A stretch of DNA of 42,487 nt, from IMG/VR virus record IMGVR_UViG_3300044614_001398, positions 1-42,487 of that record. One strand, given 5' to 3'. Made by a program: the position numbers and the translations under genes. Under the pieces are notes generated by a model. It saw only the letters and a list, made by a program, of their open reading frames with translations, was not told where the DNA came from and made no database searches. Below are positions 15,338 through 23,344 of this stretch, piece by piece (the first letter of the stretch is position 1; each line of letters starts with the position of its first letter). Source of the DNA: a virus.

Positions 15338-17532
15338 ACGTCCCCGGCCTCACCCCCGAGCAGCGCGCCTACGTCGCCGAGATGGAGCGGCGTCAGGACA
15401 TCGAGCGCTACGGCAACACCGGCACGGCCGGCATGGAGCCGGGCTCGACCGACTTCCCGCAAGACCCCCGAGGCGGACTGCCGCGGCGCGTCTCGCCCGC
15501 GGTCGCCGCTGTGGCGCCGCCCCGCCCTGTTGCAGGAGCACAACGGATGGACCCCAACCAGAACCCGTTCCTGTCGCTGCTACCCAAGGTCGACCCTCCC
15601 GATGCCCCGCAGAGCCCCCAGACGGCCTCTAGCGGGCCGCCGCAGGCCCCGGCAGCTACCACCCTACCTGCCCGACCCGCCGAGGCGCCTACGGGCCTGC
15701 AATCGGCTCCCCCCGCCCCGGCGCGCACGCGCGAGCAGGAGCTGCTGCGGCAGGGGCTGGAGCTGGGGCCGGTCGGCAACTTCATGGCGGCGGTGCCGGG
15801 GCGCGCCGCGCAGGTGCTCGGCGGGCTCGGCGCTCGCGCGGCCGACGGGCTGAACATGCCCGGCGTCGCCGAGGGGCTGCGCAAGTTCGGCGCGTTCCGG
15901 CCGACCGGCTTCGACCCCAACAGCGTCGCGGCGAAGGCCGGCGGCATCGCGTCCGACATCGTCACGAGCGGCAAGGCCGCGGAGCTGGCCGGCGCGGGCG
16001 TGCAGGCCGGCGGCATGGCGCTCGGTGCGAGCCGCGTGCCGATGGCCGCGAAGATGCAGCAGGCAATGGACGCCGCGGGCAACGCGATCCGGTCCTTCGG
16101 CGGCTACAGTGGCCTGCCGAAAGGCGCAGTCGACGTCGGGACGCGCATGGCCGGCGGCGCGGTCGCTGGCGGCGTCGGTGCCGCGGTGACGGACCCGGAC
16201 AACATCGGCACGAGCGCAGCGCTCGGCGCTGCGGTGCCGGCGGTCGGTGCAGTCGGCAACGTCGTGGGTGGCGCGCTCGCCGACGTGGCGCGGCCCTTCA
16301 CGCGCGGCGGTCGCGAGCAGATCGCAGGTCAGGTGCTGCGCGACGCCGCGCAGAACCCGCAGCGCGTGCAGCAGCTCCTCGGCCAGCAGAACAACACCGC
16401 GGTCGCGCCGCTGTCGCTCGCCGAGCGCACGATGGACCCCGGCATCGCGCGGCTGATGCACCAGCTCCGCTCCGACCCGCAGATGGGCCCGCGCATCGCC
16501 GCGTTCCAAGAGGGGCAGGCCGCGGCGCGATCGAACGCGCTCACCGGGATGGTGGAAGGCCCCAACAGCGCCGACGCGCTGCGCCGTGCGCGCGAGGCCG
16601 CGGTCGCTCCGCTGTACGCGCAGATCACGCCGCAGACGCTCCAGACGCCGCTCAACACGGGCGGCGTGCGGCGCACCGTCAACAACATCATGTCGACGCC
16701 GCGCTACCGCACGGGCGCGGTCGCCAACGAGGTGCGCGGCGCGGTGACCGACGACGTCGCCAACGGCATCCAGCGCTTCGGCACTGCGCCGACGAAGTCG
16801 GACCCGGTGGGCTCGTGGCGCAAGGAAGCGCCGGCCGTCGACATCTGGGGCGCGCGGCAGAACATCGACCAGCGGCTCTACGGCGGGCAGTCGACCGACG
16901 CGAAGAACACCGCGCTGGAGGCGAGCCGCGAGCTGAACGCGATCCGCCGCTCGCTGTCGACGCAGCTCGCGAAGCTGCCGGGATTCTCGGCAGCCGAGCA
17001 GACCTATGCGAAGGCGAGCAAGCCTGTCGATGCTGCCGACGTGCTGGAGCAGTTCGTCAAGGACGCGACGAACAGCCAGCGCGACATCTTCCGCAACCCG
17101 ATGCTCTCGGCCGCGAAGTTCACCAACGCGATGAAGGGCATGGACCCGAAGGAGTGGGCGAAGCTCACGCCGCAGCAGAAGACGACGCTGATGAACCTCG
17201 GCGCCGAGCTGGCCGACGCGGCGACCGTGCAGCGCGTGGGCATGGGGCCGGGATCGCCGACCGCCGGCCTGCAGCAGGGCCAGAAGTACCTCTCGGGGCT
17301 GATCAACAGCGGCACGCGCAACCTGCCCGGCGCCGGTCTGCTGTCGGGCCACATGGGCACGATCGCGCAGAGGAACGAGAACGCCGTACGCGAGCTGATC
17401 GCTAGCGGTCTTCTCGATCCGGCCACGGGAGCGCAGCTCGCGAACCGGATGCCTCGCGAGATCCTGACGCCGAGCCTGTTCGGTGCGCTGAATCGCGGCG
17501 CGACCGCGGCTCCCAACCTGATCTCTCAATGA
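15334..17532 (+). CDS. Internal virion / DNA-ejection protein 3
   Basis: 732 residues from ATG 15334, which overlaps the previous stop. Residues 1-35 are helical. Residues 80-130 are a Pro/Ala linker, holding a sequence motif found elsewhere in the genome. Residues 150-330 contain Ala/Gly-rich amphipathic or membrane-seeking helices (MAGGAVAGGVGAAV, SAALGAAVPAVGAVGNVVGGAL). Residues 340-730 are helical with TPR-like density but no clear repeats. No peptidoglycan hydrolase motif is visible. Probable channel-forming ejection protein; an exact homologue is not recognised. Confidence 0.6.
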   Translation: MNVPGLTPEQRAYVAEMERRQDIERYGNTGTAGMEPGSTDFPQDPRGGLPRRVSPAVAAVAPPRPVAGAQRMDPNQNPFLSLLPKVDPPDAPQSPQTASSGPPQAPAATTLPARPAEAPTGLQSAPPAPARTREQELLRQGLELGPVGNFMAAVPGRAAQVLGGLGARAADGLNMPGVAEGLRKFGAFRPTGFDPNSVAAKAGGIASDIVTSGKAAELAGAGVQAGGMALGASRVPMAAKMQQAMDAAGNAIRSFGGYSGLPKGAVDVGTRMAGGAVAGGVGAAVTDPDNIGTSAALGAAVPAVGAVGNVVGGALADVARPFTRGGREQIAGQVLRDAAQNPQRVQQLLGQQNNTAVAPLSLAERTMDPGIARLMHQLRSDPQMGPRIAAFQEGQAAARSNALTGMVEGPNSADALRRAREAAVAPLYAQITPQTLQTPLNTGGVRRTVNNIMSTPRYRTGAVANEVRGAVTDDVANGIQRFGTAPTKSDPVGSWRKEAPAVDIWGARQNIDQRLYGGQSTDAKNTALEASRELNAIRRSLSTQLAKLPGFSAAEQTYAKASKPVDAADVLEQFVKDATNSQRDIFRNPMLSAAKFTNAMKGMDPKEWAKLTPQQKTTLMNLGAELADAATVQRVGMGPGSPTAGLQQGQKYLSGLINSGTRNLPGAGLLSGHMGTIAQRNENAVRELIASGLLDPATGAQLANRMPREILTPSLFGALNRGATAAPNLISQ

Positions 17533-17870
17533 ACCCGGCGACGACCCCGCCGATGAACGTAACCAGCAGCTTGATGATGACGACGGACACGAAGAACTCC
17601 AACACCGCGCGAGAGACTCTCTGGGAGAACCGCATCTGGACCGCGACGCAGACCATCATGGTCGCGGCGATGCTGTGGGTCGGGTCGACGCTGCTGACCC
17701 TGTCGAACACGGTAGCACGCATCGAGGAACGACTCTCCCACGCGGTGCTGGCACAGCAGGTCCGAGACAAGCTGCAAGACGAGCGCATCGACAACGTCTC
17801 GCGCCAGATCGACGCGATGCGTTTCATGGTGCCGATGGCACCGCACCCTGCGCAGGAGGCGCGTAAATGA
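17529..17870 (+). CDS. Single-pass membrane protein, likely lysis-associated
   Basis: 113 residues, ATG overlapping the ejection-protein stop. One membrane segment lies at about 36-60 (IWTATQTIMVAAMLWVGSTLLTLS). It is flanked by a 30-residue polar N-terminus and a coiled-coil-like C-terminus (TVARIEERLSHAVLAQQVRDKLQDE). Its position immediately before the endolysin, overlapping it by ATGA, suggests a holin, antiholin or spanin-like partner. No lipobox or signal-peptidase site is seen. Topology cannot be settled from sequence. Confidence 0.65.
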   Translation: MNPATTPPMNVTSSLMMTTDTKNSNTARETLWENRIWTATQTIMVAAMLWVGSTLLTLSNTVARIEERLSHAVLAQQVRDKLQDERIDNVSRQIDAMRFMVPMAPHPAQEARK

Positions 17871-18946
17871 CGCGTGACGAGCTGCTAGCCATCAGCCGCG
17901 AGCCCAACGTCGCGGCGTTCCTGCATGTCCTGCGTTTCTGCGAGGGCACGCTCGGCGAGCGCGGCTACCAGACCATCTTCGGCTACCGCTACTTCGACAG
18001 CTACGACGACCACCCACGCGTGCGCATCCCGTTCGGCACGGGCTACACGACGGCGGCGGGTGCGTTCCAGTTCATCGAGAAGACGTGGGACGAGATGGCG
18101 GCGAAGTACTCGCTGCCGGATTTCTCGCCGGCCTCGCAGATCGCAGCGGCCGTCGGCCTGCTCATCCGCCGCGGCGCGCTCGACGCGATCCGAGCCGGCG
18201 ACCTGCCGACCGCAATCGAGCTGACGAACAGGGAGTGGGCCTCGCTGCCCGGCAGCCCCTACGGTCAGCCGATGCGCAAGATGTCCGAGATCCAGCGCGA
18301 GTGGGACGCGGCGCTCAACCGCGCAGCGCCGATCGAGGACCGCAGCACCGTCGCACAACCCGAGGAGAAACCCGTGGTCGCACCCGTAGCCGTGGCACTG
18401 GGAGTGCCGATCGTCAACGCGCTCATCCAGCAGCTCCTGCCGAAGATCCCCGAGCTGGCGCGCATCTTCACCGACAAGACCACGCCGGTCAGCGAGCGCA
18501 ACGTCGCGGCCGGCATGAAGGTGCTGGAGGCCGTGCAGCAGGCGACCGGAGCCTCGGGGCCGATGGCCGGTGTCGAGCGCGTCATGGCGAACCCCGAGAT
18601 GGTCGCGCCGGCACGCGAAGCCGTGATGCCGATCATCGAGCTGGTGGAGGTCGGCGGTGGCATCCCGGCCGCGAGGAAGCAGCTCGCCGACATGGCTGCG
18701 ATCGGCGGCTGGCCCGCGATCGGCTACGGCGTGCTCATCGGCGGCGTGGCGATCGCGGTGATCGTCGGCGGCGGCGCGTTCATGGGCTGGGTCGTGATGC
18801 AGCAGGAGGCCGACAAGCAGATCACCGCGCAGATCATCGACTACTTCAAGGCGGCCGGCTTCATCGTGCTGGGCTTCCTGTACGGCACCTCGCGCAGCTC
18901 GCAGCGCAAGGACACCGCGATCCTCAACAAGCTGGGGGAGCACTGA
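17867..18946 (+). CDS. Endolysin fused to a C-terminal holin-like membrane domain
   Basis: 359 residues. Residues 1-155 resemble the phage lambda R-type transglycosylase/lysozyme family: AFLHVLRFCEGT with E26 as likely acid, GYQTIFGYRYF, HPRVRI, TTAAGAFQFIEKTWDEM (61-77), and an N-REWASLPGSPYGQP block (121-135). Residues 156-172 are a linker. Residues 173-359 are a second domain with amphipathic helices (LIQQLLPKIPELARIF), a membrane segment at about 283-311, a second hydrophobic segment at about 326-341, and a basic tail. Similar C-terminal domains occur as separate holin-like phage proteins. The fusion would tether or deliver the muralytic domain at the membrane. No signal peptide is visible. 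Confidence 0.75.
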   Translation: MTRDELLAISREPNVAAFLHVLRFCEGTLGERGYQTIFGYRYFDSYDDHPRVRIPFGTGYTTAAGAFQFIEKTWDEMAAKYSLPDFSPASQIAAAVGLLIRRGALDAIRAGDLPTAIELTNREWASLPGSPYGQPMRKMSEIQREWDAALNRAAPIEDRSTVAQPEEKPVVAPVAVALGVPIVNALIQQLLPKIPELARIFTDKTTPVSERNVAAGMKVLEAVQQATGASGPMAGVERVMANPEMVAPAREAVMPIIELVEVGGGIPAARKQLADMAAIGGWPAIGYGVLIGGVAIAVIVGGGAFMGWVVMQQEADKQITAQIIDYFKAAGFIVLGFLYGTSRSSQRKDTAILNKLGEH

Positions 18947-18947
18947 G

Positions 18948-21182
18948 ATGGACCCGATGGCGAAGCTGTGGAGCGACGCCGCTGCGTTCGGCCGCGGCGT
19001 GCGGTCGAACACCGTGCCGATGCTGCTCGGCGGCCCGGTCGACCTGATCTCGATGGGGCTCGGCGCGGCCGGCGTGAACGTCGGCAACGCGCCGGTCGGC
19101 GGGTCCAACTGGATCGCGCAGCAGCTCGCGCGCGCCGGCATGATGCCCGGCATGACCGGCGACCCGCTGGAGCAGTTCGGAGGCATCGTAGGGGGCGCTG
19201 TAGCGCCCGCTGCGGGCCGCGCAGCGGGTCGGGCGGCCTTCACCGCGGAGCAGAACCTCGCGGCCCCTACGGAGGCCCGTAGCGGCCCTCTGGGCACGCA
19301 GCTCGGCGCGGTGAACCCGAAGCGCAAGGCGATCGGTAACCTGTTCGACAGCGTCGACGATCCGGCTGAAGCGATGCGCATGGCGCGACGCGCCGACCAC
19401 ATCAAGCGGGACGCGAACGGCGTACTCGTCGGTGCGCCGGGCGACGTCAACACGCCGGCCGATCTCGTGCGCATGCGACGCGGCGTGGACCGCAAGGCAA
19501 TCGCCGGGGACTGGAACGCGGACTGGTACGACAGGGCGCGTGCGACCGCGCAGGAGCTGTCGCCCGTGCCCGGCGAGCAGAACCTCTTCGCGCGCGGCAC
19601 CGCGGCGTACTCGCCGCAGGCGACGCCGAAGGAAGAGGTCAACTACTTCACGCGCCAGCTCAACGATCGCCGGCTCGGCGGCCCCGGCGTCACGCCGCGC
19701 ACGGGCGACGCAGCGCGCAATGTCGACCGCGGCATCCTGTCCGGTGACGGCGACAAGATCCGGCTCGGCAAGAAGACCGGCCCGTATGCCGACGCGAAGA
19801 ACCCGACGATCCCCGACGAGACACTCTACAAGACCGCAAACGACATCTGGCACGGTCGGGTGTTCGGCTACAAGAACCCCGACGGCTCGCAGTTCGACCG
19901 CGGCTTCACGCCGCAGGAGCACGGCTTCCTGACAGGTGAGAACCTGCTGATGTCGGACCGCCTCACGCGCATGGGCGCGCCGGTCGGCGACATGCCCGCC
20001 GGCACGCCGTGGACGCCGCGGCGCGGGCAGGCCGCGACGTGGGGCGCGGAGCGCTACCAGCAGGAGTACGACAAGCTCGCCGCGAAGCTCGGCAAAGGCA
20101 CCAAGCGCAAGCCCGGCCGCGCGCCGTCGCTCGGCGAGACGGAGCAGCTCCGCAGGGACGCCGCGTACGGCATCGACAACGCCGTCGAACGCAACACCGG
20201 CTACGTGACCGGCGAGTACGTACCGGGGGCGAGCCTCGGCCATCTGGCCGGCGTGAAGGACATGCCCGAGCCGGTGCGACAGCAGTTCAGCGATGCGCGC
20301 TTCGGCGCGATGAGCGACGACGCCGGGCGCAGCCTGCTGCTGCGTGACGCGGGCTTCCTCACGCGGCCGGCGCTGCGCGTGCAAGGCGAGTACACGAACA
20401 GCCTCGGGCAGATCGAGTACAACCCGATGTACGCGGACCGACCGCTACTCGGCATGCAGCCGGCGACTAAGTCGGCAGGCGGCGGGCCGACGGTACAGAC
20501 GCAGGACCGCAAGGTGCTGGACGCGCTTACCAACTTGCAAGGGCTCACAACCGTGCAGGAGGGTCTGCCGTGGCACAAGGTGACGCCGAAGAACAGCTCG
20601 ATGCGCGTGAGCGGGCAGACGGGCGCACGTATCTCCGGGCCGCAGTCCGAGCTGGACGCGCTCGTCACCCGATTGGGTGGTGACTACGGGCTCGTCAACA
20701 CGGGAGACGGCACCACGCTGATGAATTTCGCTGACGCGTCGGGCACCGACGTGCAGAAGGCTTTGAAGGCTGCGATGAAGAAGGAAGCCAGTGCCGGGCC
20801 GACGGGCGTGACGATGACGCCGGGGCGCATGGACAAAGGCTATGCGATGGCATTCCAAGACGACGCCGGCAACTTCTTTGAGCCGGGCAGCGGTGGAGCC
20901 ACGCAGAAGGCACTCGACCTGCTGGGTGGAGTGCCGCGCGTCGAGCAGAACATCGACGCGACCGGCAACTGGCGTGCCGGCCTTGGGAAGCTGAACGCGA
21001 TGGACGAACAGTTCGCGCAGCAGACCGGGCAACCCATCCGGTCGGACATACAGAAGCTGCGCGAGATCCTCTCGACTACTGGCCTTGCCGGTCTTCGGGA
21101 ATGGGTTGCAAGGAACGGCACGAAGGGTCTGCCGGCGGCGCTCCTGCCCCTCGTGGGGCTCGGAGGCCGCGAGGAGCAGTAG
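18948..21182 (+). CDS. Large phage polyvalent-type / internal virion protein
   Basis: 744 residues, last gene of the late operon. The N-terminus (NTVPMLLGGPVDLISMGLGAAG, then PVGGSNWIAQQLARAG) is typical of large podovirus internal proteins. A middle block (about 240-365: NVDRGI, DETLYKTANDIWHGRVFGYKNPDGS, FDRGFTPQEHGFL, WTPRRGQAATWGAERY) resembles domains of phage 'polyvalent' proteins carried into the cell with DNA. Residues 82-113 are a linker encoded by three consecutive DNA hairpins. The C-terminus has AMAFQDDAGNFFEPGSGG. Possible roles are an injected effector or a virion core protein. The enzyme, if any, is not recognised. Confidence 0.6.
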   Translation: MDPMAKLWSDAAAFGRGVRSNTVPMLLGGPVDLISMGLGAAGVNVGNAPVGGSNWIAQQLARAGMMPGMTGDPLEQFGGIVGGAVAPAAGRAAGRAAFTAEQNLAAPTEARSGPLGTQLGAVNPKRKAIGNLFDSVDDPAEAMRMARRADHIKRDANGVLVGAPGDVNTPADLVRMRRGVDRKAIAGDWNADWYDRARATAQELSPVPGEQNLFARGTAAYSPQATPKEEVNYFTRQLNDRRLGGPGVTPRTGDAARNVDRGILSGDGDKIRLGKKTGPYADAKNPTIPDETLYKTANDIWHGRVFGYKNPDGSQFDRGFTPQEHGFLTGENLLMSDRLTRMGAPVGDMPAGTPWTPRRGQAATWGAERYQQEYDKLAAKLGKGTKRKPGRAPSLGETEQLRRDAAYGIDNAVERNTGYVTGEYVPGASLGHLAGVKDMPEPVRQQFSDARFGAMSDDAGRSLLLRDAGFLTRPALRVQGEYTNSLGQIEYNPMYADRPLLGMQPATKSAGGGPTVQTQDRKVLDALTNLQGLTTVQEGLPWHKVTPKNSSMRVSGQTGARISGPQSELDALVTRLGGDYGLVNTGDGTTLMNFADASGTDVQKALKAAMKKEASAGPTGVTMTPGRMDKGYAMAFQDDAGNFFEPGSGGATQKALDLLGGVPRVEQNIDATGNWRAGLGKLNAMDEQFAQQTGQPIRSDIQKLREILSTTGLAGLREWVARNGTKGLPAALLPLVGLGGREEQ
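19193..19287 (+). repeat. Three consecutive inverted repeats inside a linker-coding segment
   Basis: GGGCGCT/AGCGCCC (19193-19208), CCCGCTGCG/CGCAGCGGG (19206-19228, loop GGCCG), and GGCC-C-CTACG/CGTAG-C-GGCC (19262-19287) follow one another within codons 82-113 of the gene at 18948. They encode an Ala/Gly/Arg-rich linker. The density of palindromes in under 100 bases is higher than in flanking coding sequence. Confidence 0.6.
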
Positions 21183-21297
21183 GCGCCAGCACGAGCGGCT
21201 TGGCGTAGACGCCGTCGGGGGGCGCGTTGCGGCGCGCCCACTCGACGCCTTGCCGGTGCTGCTCGACCGCATCGACGTCATGCTTGGTGATGCTCAC
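21076..21297 (-). CDS. Possible small gene overlapping the convergent late gene
   Basis: A 73-codon frame opens with GTG 21297, overlapping the TGA of the HTH gene (GTGA), the same coupling seen elsewhere in this operon. Residues 1-38 (SITKHDVDAVEQHRQGVEWARRN) lie in the gap between convergent genes and look protein-like. The last 35 residues run antisense to the end of the gene at 18948 and are Arg/Pro/Ala-rich, as expected of a shadow frame. Either a real gene with an antisense tail or a chance frame. Confidence 0.35.
   Translation of the reverse strand: MSITKHDVDAVEQHRQGVEWARRNAPPDGVYAKPLVLAPTAPRGLRAPRGAGAPPADPSCRSLQPIPEDRQGQ
21220..21239. other. GC-rich hairpin between convergent operons
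   Basis: GGGCGCG (21220-21226) and CGCGCCC (21233-21239) pair around TTGCGG, between the end of the late operon at 21182 and the HTH gene stop at 21294. No T-run follows on either strand. It is the only candidate barrier between the two converging transcripts, and a weak one. It would fall inside the possible small gene at 21076-21297. Confidence 0.35.
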
Positions 21298-21566
21298 TTC
21301 ACGCTCCCGTCTTGGTTGATCTTCACGCGCTTCGCCGTCCAGTTGGGCAGGAAGACGTCGGGGCGCACCGCGTGCGGTCGAACGCCGAGGAGCTGCGCGA
21401 GTTTCACCGCGTGCCGCAGCGGCGTCTTGTAGCCCGGCTCCTTGCGCGCCTGCGCCAGCATCGTCATGAACGTCTGCCGGCTCACGCCGAGGTAGCGCGA
21501 GATCGCGCTCGCGTTGCCGACCAGCTCGGTCGCGACGACGATCGGGTGGGGTTCCTTCTTGCTCAT
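21294..21566 (-). CDS. Helix-turn-helix DNA-binding protein
   Basis: 90 residues from ATG 21566, which overlaps the helicase stop; longer upstream readings are shadow frame. Residues 12-40 (ATELVGNASAISRYLGVSRQTFMTMLAQA) form a helix-turn-helix of Cro/YdaS type. Residues 48-62 (TPLRHAVKLAQLLGV) are a supporting helix like that of regulators recognising operator DNA. The C-terminus is basic (TAKRVKINQDGSVK). As the last clear gene of the early operon it may act in early-to-late switching. Its target is unknown; the recurring GACTAAGTC motif is one candidate. Confidence 0.75.
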   Translation of the reverse strand: MSKKEPHPIVVATELVGNASAISRYLGVSRQTFMTMLAQARKEPGYKTPLRHAVKLAQLLGVRPHAVRPDVFLPNWTAKRVKINQDGSVK

Positions 21567-22918
21567 AGGATTCTCCGAAGCGCGGCGAGGAACGCGCGTT
21601 GCGATGCGTCCTTGGACGCGAGGGAGTCCACGATCGCCTCGTCGATCGTGTCGGTTGCGATGATGCGGTGAACGACGACGCCGCGGCTCTGGCCCTGCCT
21701 GTACACGCGCGCGACGAATTGATCGTACTCCTCGCGGTTGTACGTGAGGCCGTACCAGCACACCGCGCGCCCGCCGGCCTGGAGGTTCAGACCGTGCGCG
21801 ACGGAGGACGGGTGCGCGAGCAGCACCGGGATCTTGCCCTCGTTCCAGAGCTTGATCAGCTCGGTGACACGCGCAGCCGGCACGCCCCCGCCGATGTACG
21901 GCGCGCCCAGCAGACGCCCGAGCCGCTCGGCCTCCGAGAGGAACGCGACGGCCACGAGCAGCGGGTCGCCCTGCTGCTCGTCGATCAGCTCAACGAGCGC
22001 TTCCAGCTTGCGCGTGTGCACCTCCTCGGTCGCGCCGCGGTCGTCGTACACGAAACCGTTGGCGACCTGCCGCAGCTTGGTGGTCTTCGCCGCTGCGTTC
22101 GCCGCGGTGACGACGCCACCGACCAGCTCCGCGATGAAGTGCCGGTGCAGGTCGTCGTACGTCGTGCGGGCCGCGGGCGGGAGCTGCACGCGGATGTCGT
22201 TGGTGATCAGCTCGGGCATGTCGAGGTAGTCCTCGGCGCGCAGCACGAGGCAGATGTCCTCGATCTTCTGCCGAATCTCGGCCTCGGCCCCGACCACCGG
22301 CACCCACTGCTGGTAGCTCGCGTGCGGCGGCGCGGTGTCGATCATGTAGCGGCGGCGGAAGTGCGTGATGTACGCGCCGAGCCGCTGGCCGCCGTCGAGC
22401 AGGAAGACCTGCGCCCACAAGTCCTGCACGCCGTTGGGGTGCGGCGTGCCGGTCAGGATGTAGCGCCGCCGAAACTTGTCGAGCACGCCGCGCAGACGCT
22501 TGAACCGATCGCTTGCTGGGTTCTTGAATTTCGTCGACTCGTCGACCACGAGCACGTCGAACGGCAGCCGGCCGCGGCGGGCCTGGAACAGCCACGGAAG
22601 GCCCTCGGGGTTGATGAGGTACACGTCGGCCTCGGTCGCGAGCGCGCGCTCCTTTTTCGGGCCGTGCAGGATCTGCATGCGCAGCAGCGCGAAGTCGGAC
22701 CACTTCTCGCGCTCGGCCGGCCAGACGTCGTACAGGGGCCGCAGAGGCGTGATCACGAGCGCCGCTTTCATCTGGCCCGACGCCTTCAACGCGGCGAGCG
22801 CTGCGAGCGTCGTGGAGGTCTTGCCGAGGCCCGGCGCGAGCAGCAGGCCGGCGGCGTTGTTCGTGACCATGCGCTCGGCCGCATGGAGCTGGTAGTGCCG
22901 GGGCGTCCACGGCTTCAT
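21563..22918 (-). CDS. SNF2-family (SF2) DNA helicase/translocase
   Basis: 451 residues. The protein starts MKPWTPRHYQLHAAERM (Q-motif-like), with Walker A APGLGKT (28-34), motif Ia ITPLRPLYDVW, motif II DEST (126-129) in LVVDESTKFKN, motif III LTGTPHPNGVQDLW, motif V SSVAHGLNLQ and motif VI VYRQGQSRGV. These are the hallmarks of compact phage SNF2-like ATPases. It likely remodels replication or recombination intermediates. In other phages and bacteria SNF2 helicases pair with VRR-NUC nucleases; here that nuclease is directly upstream in the operon. An AAAGGAACC ribosome site precedes the ATG. Confidence 0.9.
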   Translation of the reverse strand: MKPWTPRHYQLHAAERMVTNNAAGLLLAPGLGKTSTTLAALAALKASGQMKAALVITPLRPLYDVWPAEREKWSDFALLRMQILHGPKKERALATEADVYLINPEGLPWLFQARRGRLPFDVLVVDESTKFKNPASDRFKRLRGVLDKFRRRYILTGTPHPNGVQDLWAQVFLLDGGQRLGAYITHFRRRYMIDTAPPHASYQQWVPVVGAEAEIRQKIEDICLVLRAEDYLDMPELITNDIRVQLPPAARTTYDDLHRHFIAELVGGVVTAANAAAKTTKLRQVANGFVYDDRGATEEVHTRKLEALVELIDEQQGDPLLVAVAFLSEAERLGRLLGAPYIGGGVPAARVTELIKLWNEGKIPVLLAHPSSVAHGLNLQAGGRAVCWYGLTYNREEYDQFVARVYRQGQSRGVVVHRIIATDTIDEAIVDSLASKDASQRAFLAALRRIL

Positions 22919-22946
22919 GTTGGTTCCTTTGGTGATCTCGGGGAGA

Positions 22947-22969
22947 CGCGCCGGCTCCGAGCCGGCGCG
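22947..22969 (-). terminator. GC-rich hairpin between nuclease and helicase genes
   Basis: CGCGCCGGCT (22947-22956) pairs perfectly with AGCCGGCGCG (22960-22969) around three bases. It lies 12 bases after the VRR-NUC stop in the direction of leftward transcription. The following sequence is TCTCCCC rather than a T-run, so it may be a weak terminator or an RNA processing/stabilising element. Confidence 0.5.
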
Positions 22970-22981
22970 CCGAATTCTACG

Positions 22982-23344
22982 TCACACGTTCAGATCGGAC
23001 CAGTGCGGTTCACGGTCGACACGCTCGGCCCTGCGCAGGCCCCACTCGGCCTCCAGATCGTCCATCAGGTTGTCGAACGCGCCGACGCTGTCGACGACGT
23101 ACACGCGGTGCCCGAGGTCGTTCAGCTCACCGGCCCGGTGCTTCTGTATGCGCGTGAGCTTCTCGCCGACCTGCTTCAGCTCCACGAACGCCACGTGGCC
23201 CCGCGGCAGCACCAGCATGCGGTCGGGGAACCCGATGACGCTGGTGACCTTGACGAACATGTAGCCGCGCGCCGTGGCGTGCTCGCGGCACGTGGCCTCG
23301 ATCGACGCCTCGCGCTGCTCCTTGCGCATCAGCCGGCCGAGCAT
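22982..23344 (-). CDS. VRR-NUC domain nuclease
   Basis: 120 residues from ATG 23344, preceded by AAGGGGGG. Residues 35-60 give SVIGFPDRMLVLPRGHVAFVELKQ, the VRR-NUC signature: G-x-PD with D41, and E55-L-K57 as the PD-(D/E)xK metal-binding core. HRAGELNDLGHRVYVVDS closes the fold as in the family. Phage VRR-NUC proteins are structure-specific nucleases acting on branched DNA. It overlaps the Cas4-like gene by 16 bases and precedes the SNF2 helicase, a known functional partnership. Confidence 0.9.
   Translation of the reverse strand: MLGRLMRKEQREASIEATCREHATARGYMFVKVTSVIGFPDRMLVLPRGHVAFVELKQVGEKLTRIQKHRAGELNDLGHRVYVVDSVGAFDNLMDDLEAEWGLRRAERVDREPHWSDLNV

Noticed and set aside
15664-17529. 621-codon minus-strand frame opposite the third ejection protein, and similar long frames at 11668-13320, 17885-19642 and 38810-39940
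   Set aside because: All lie exactly opposite coupled late genes and have shadow-type composition; no independent start signals.
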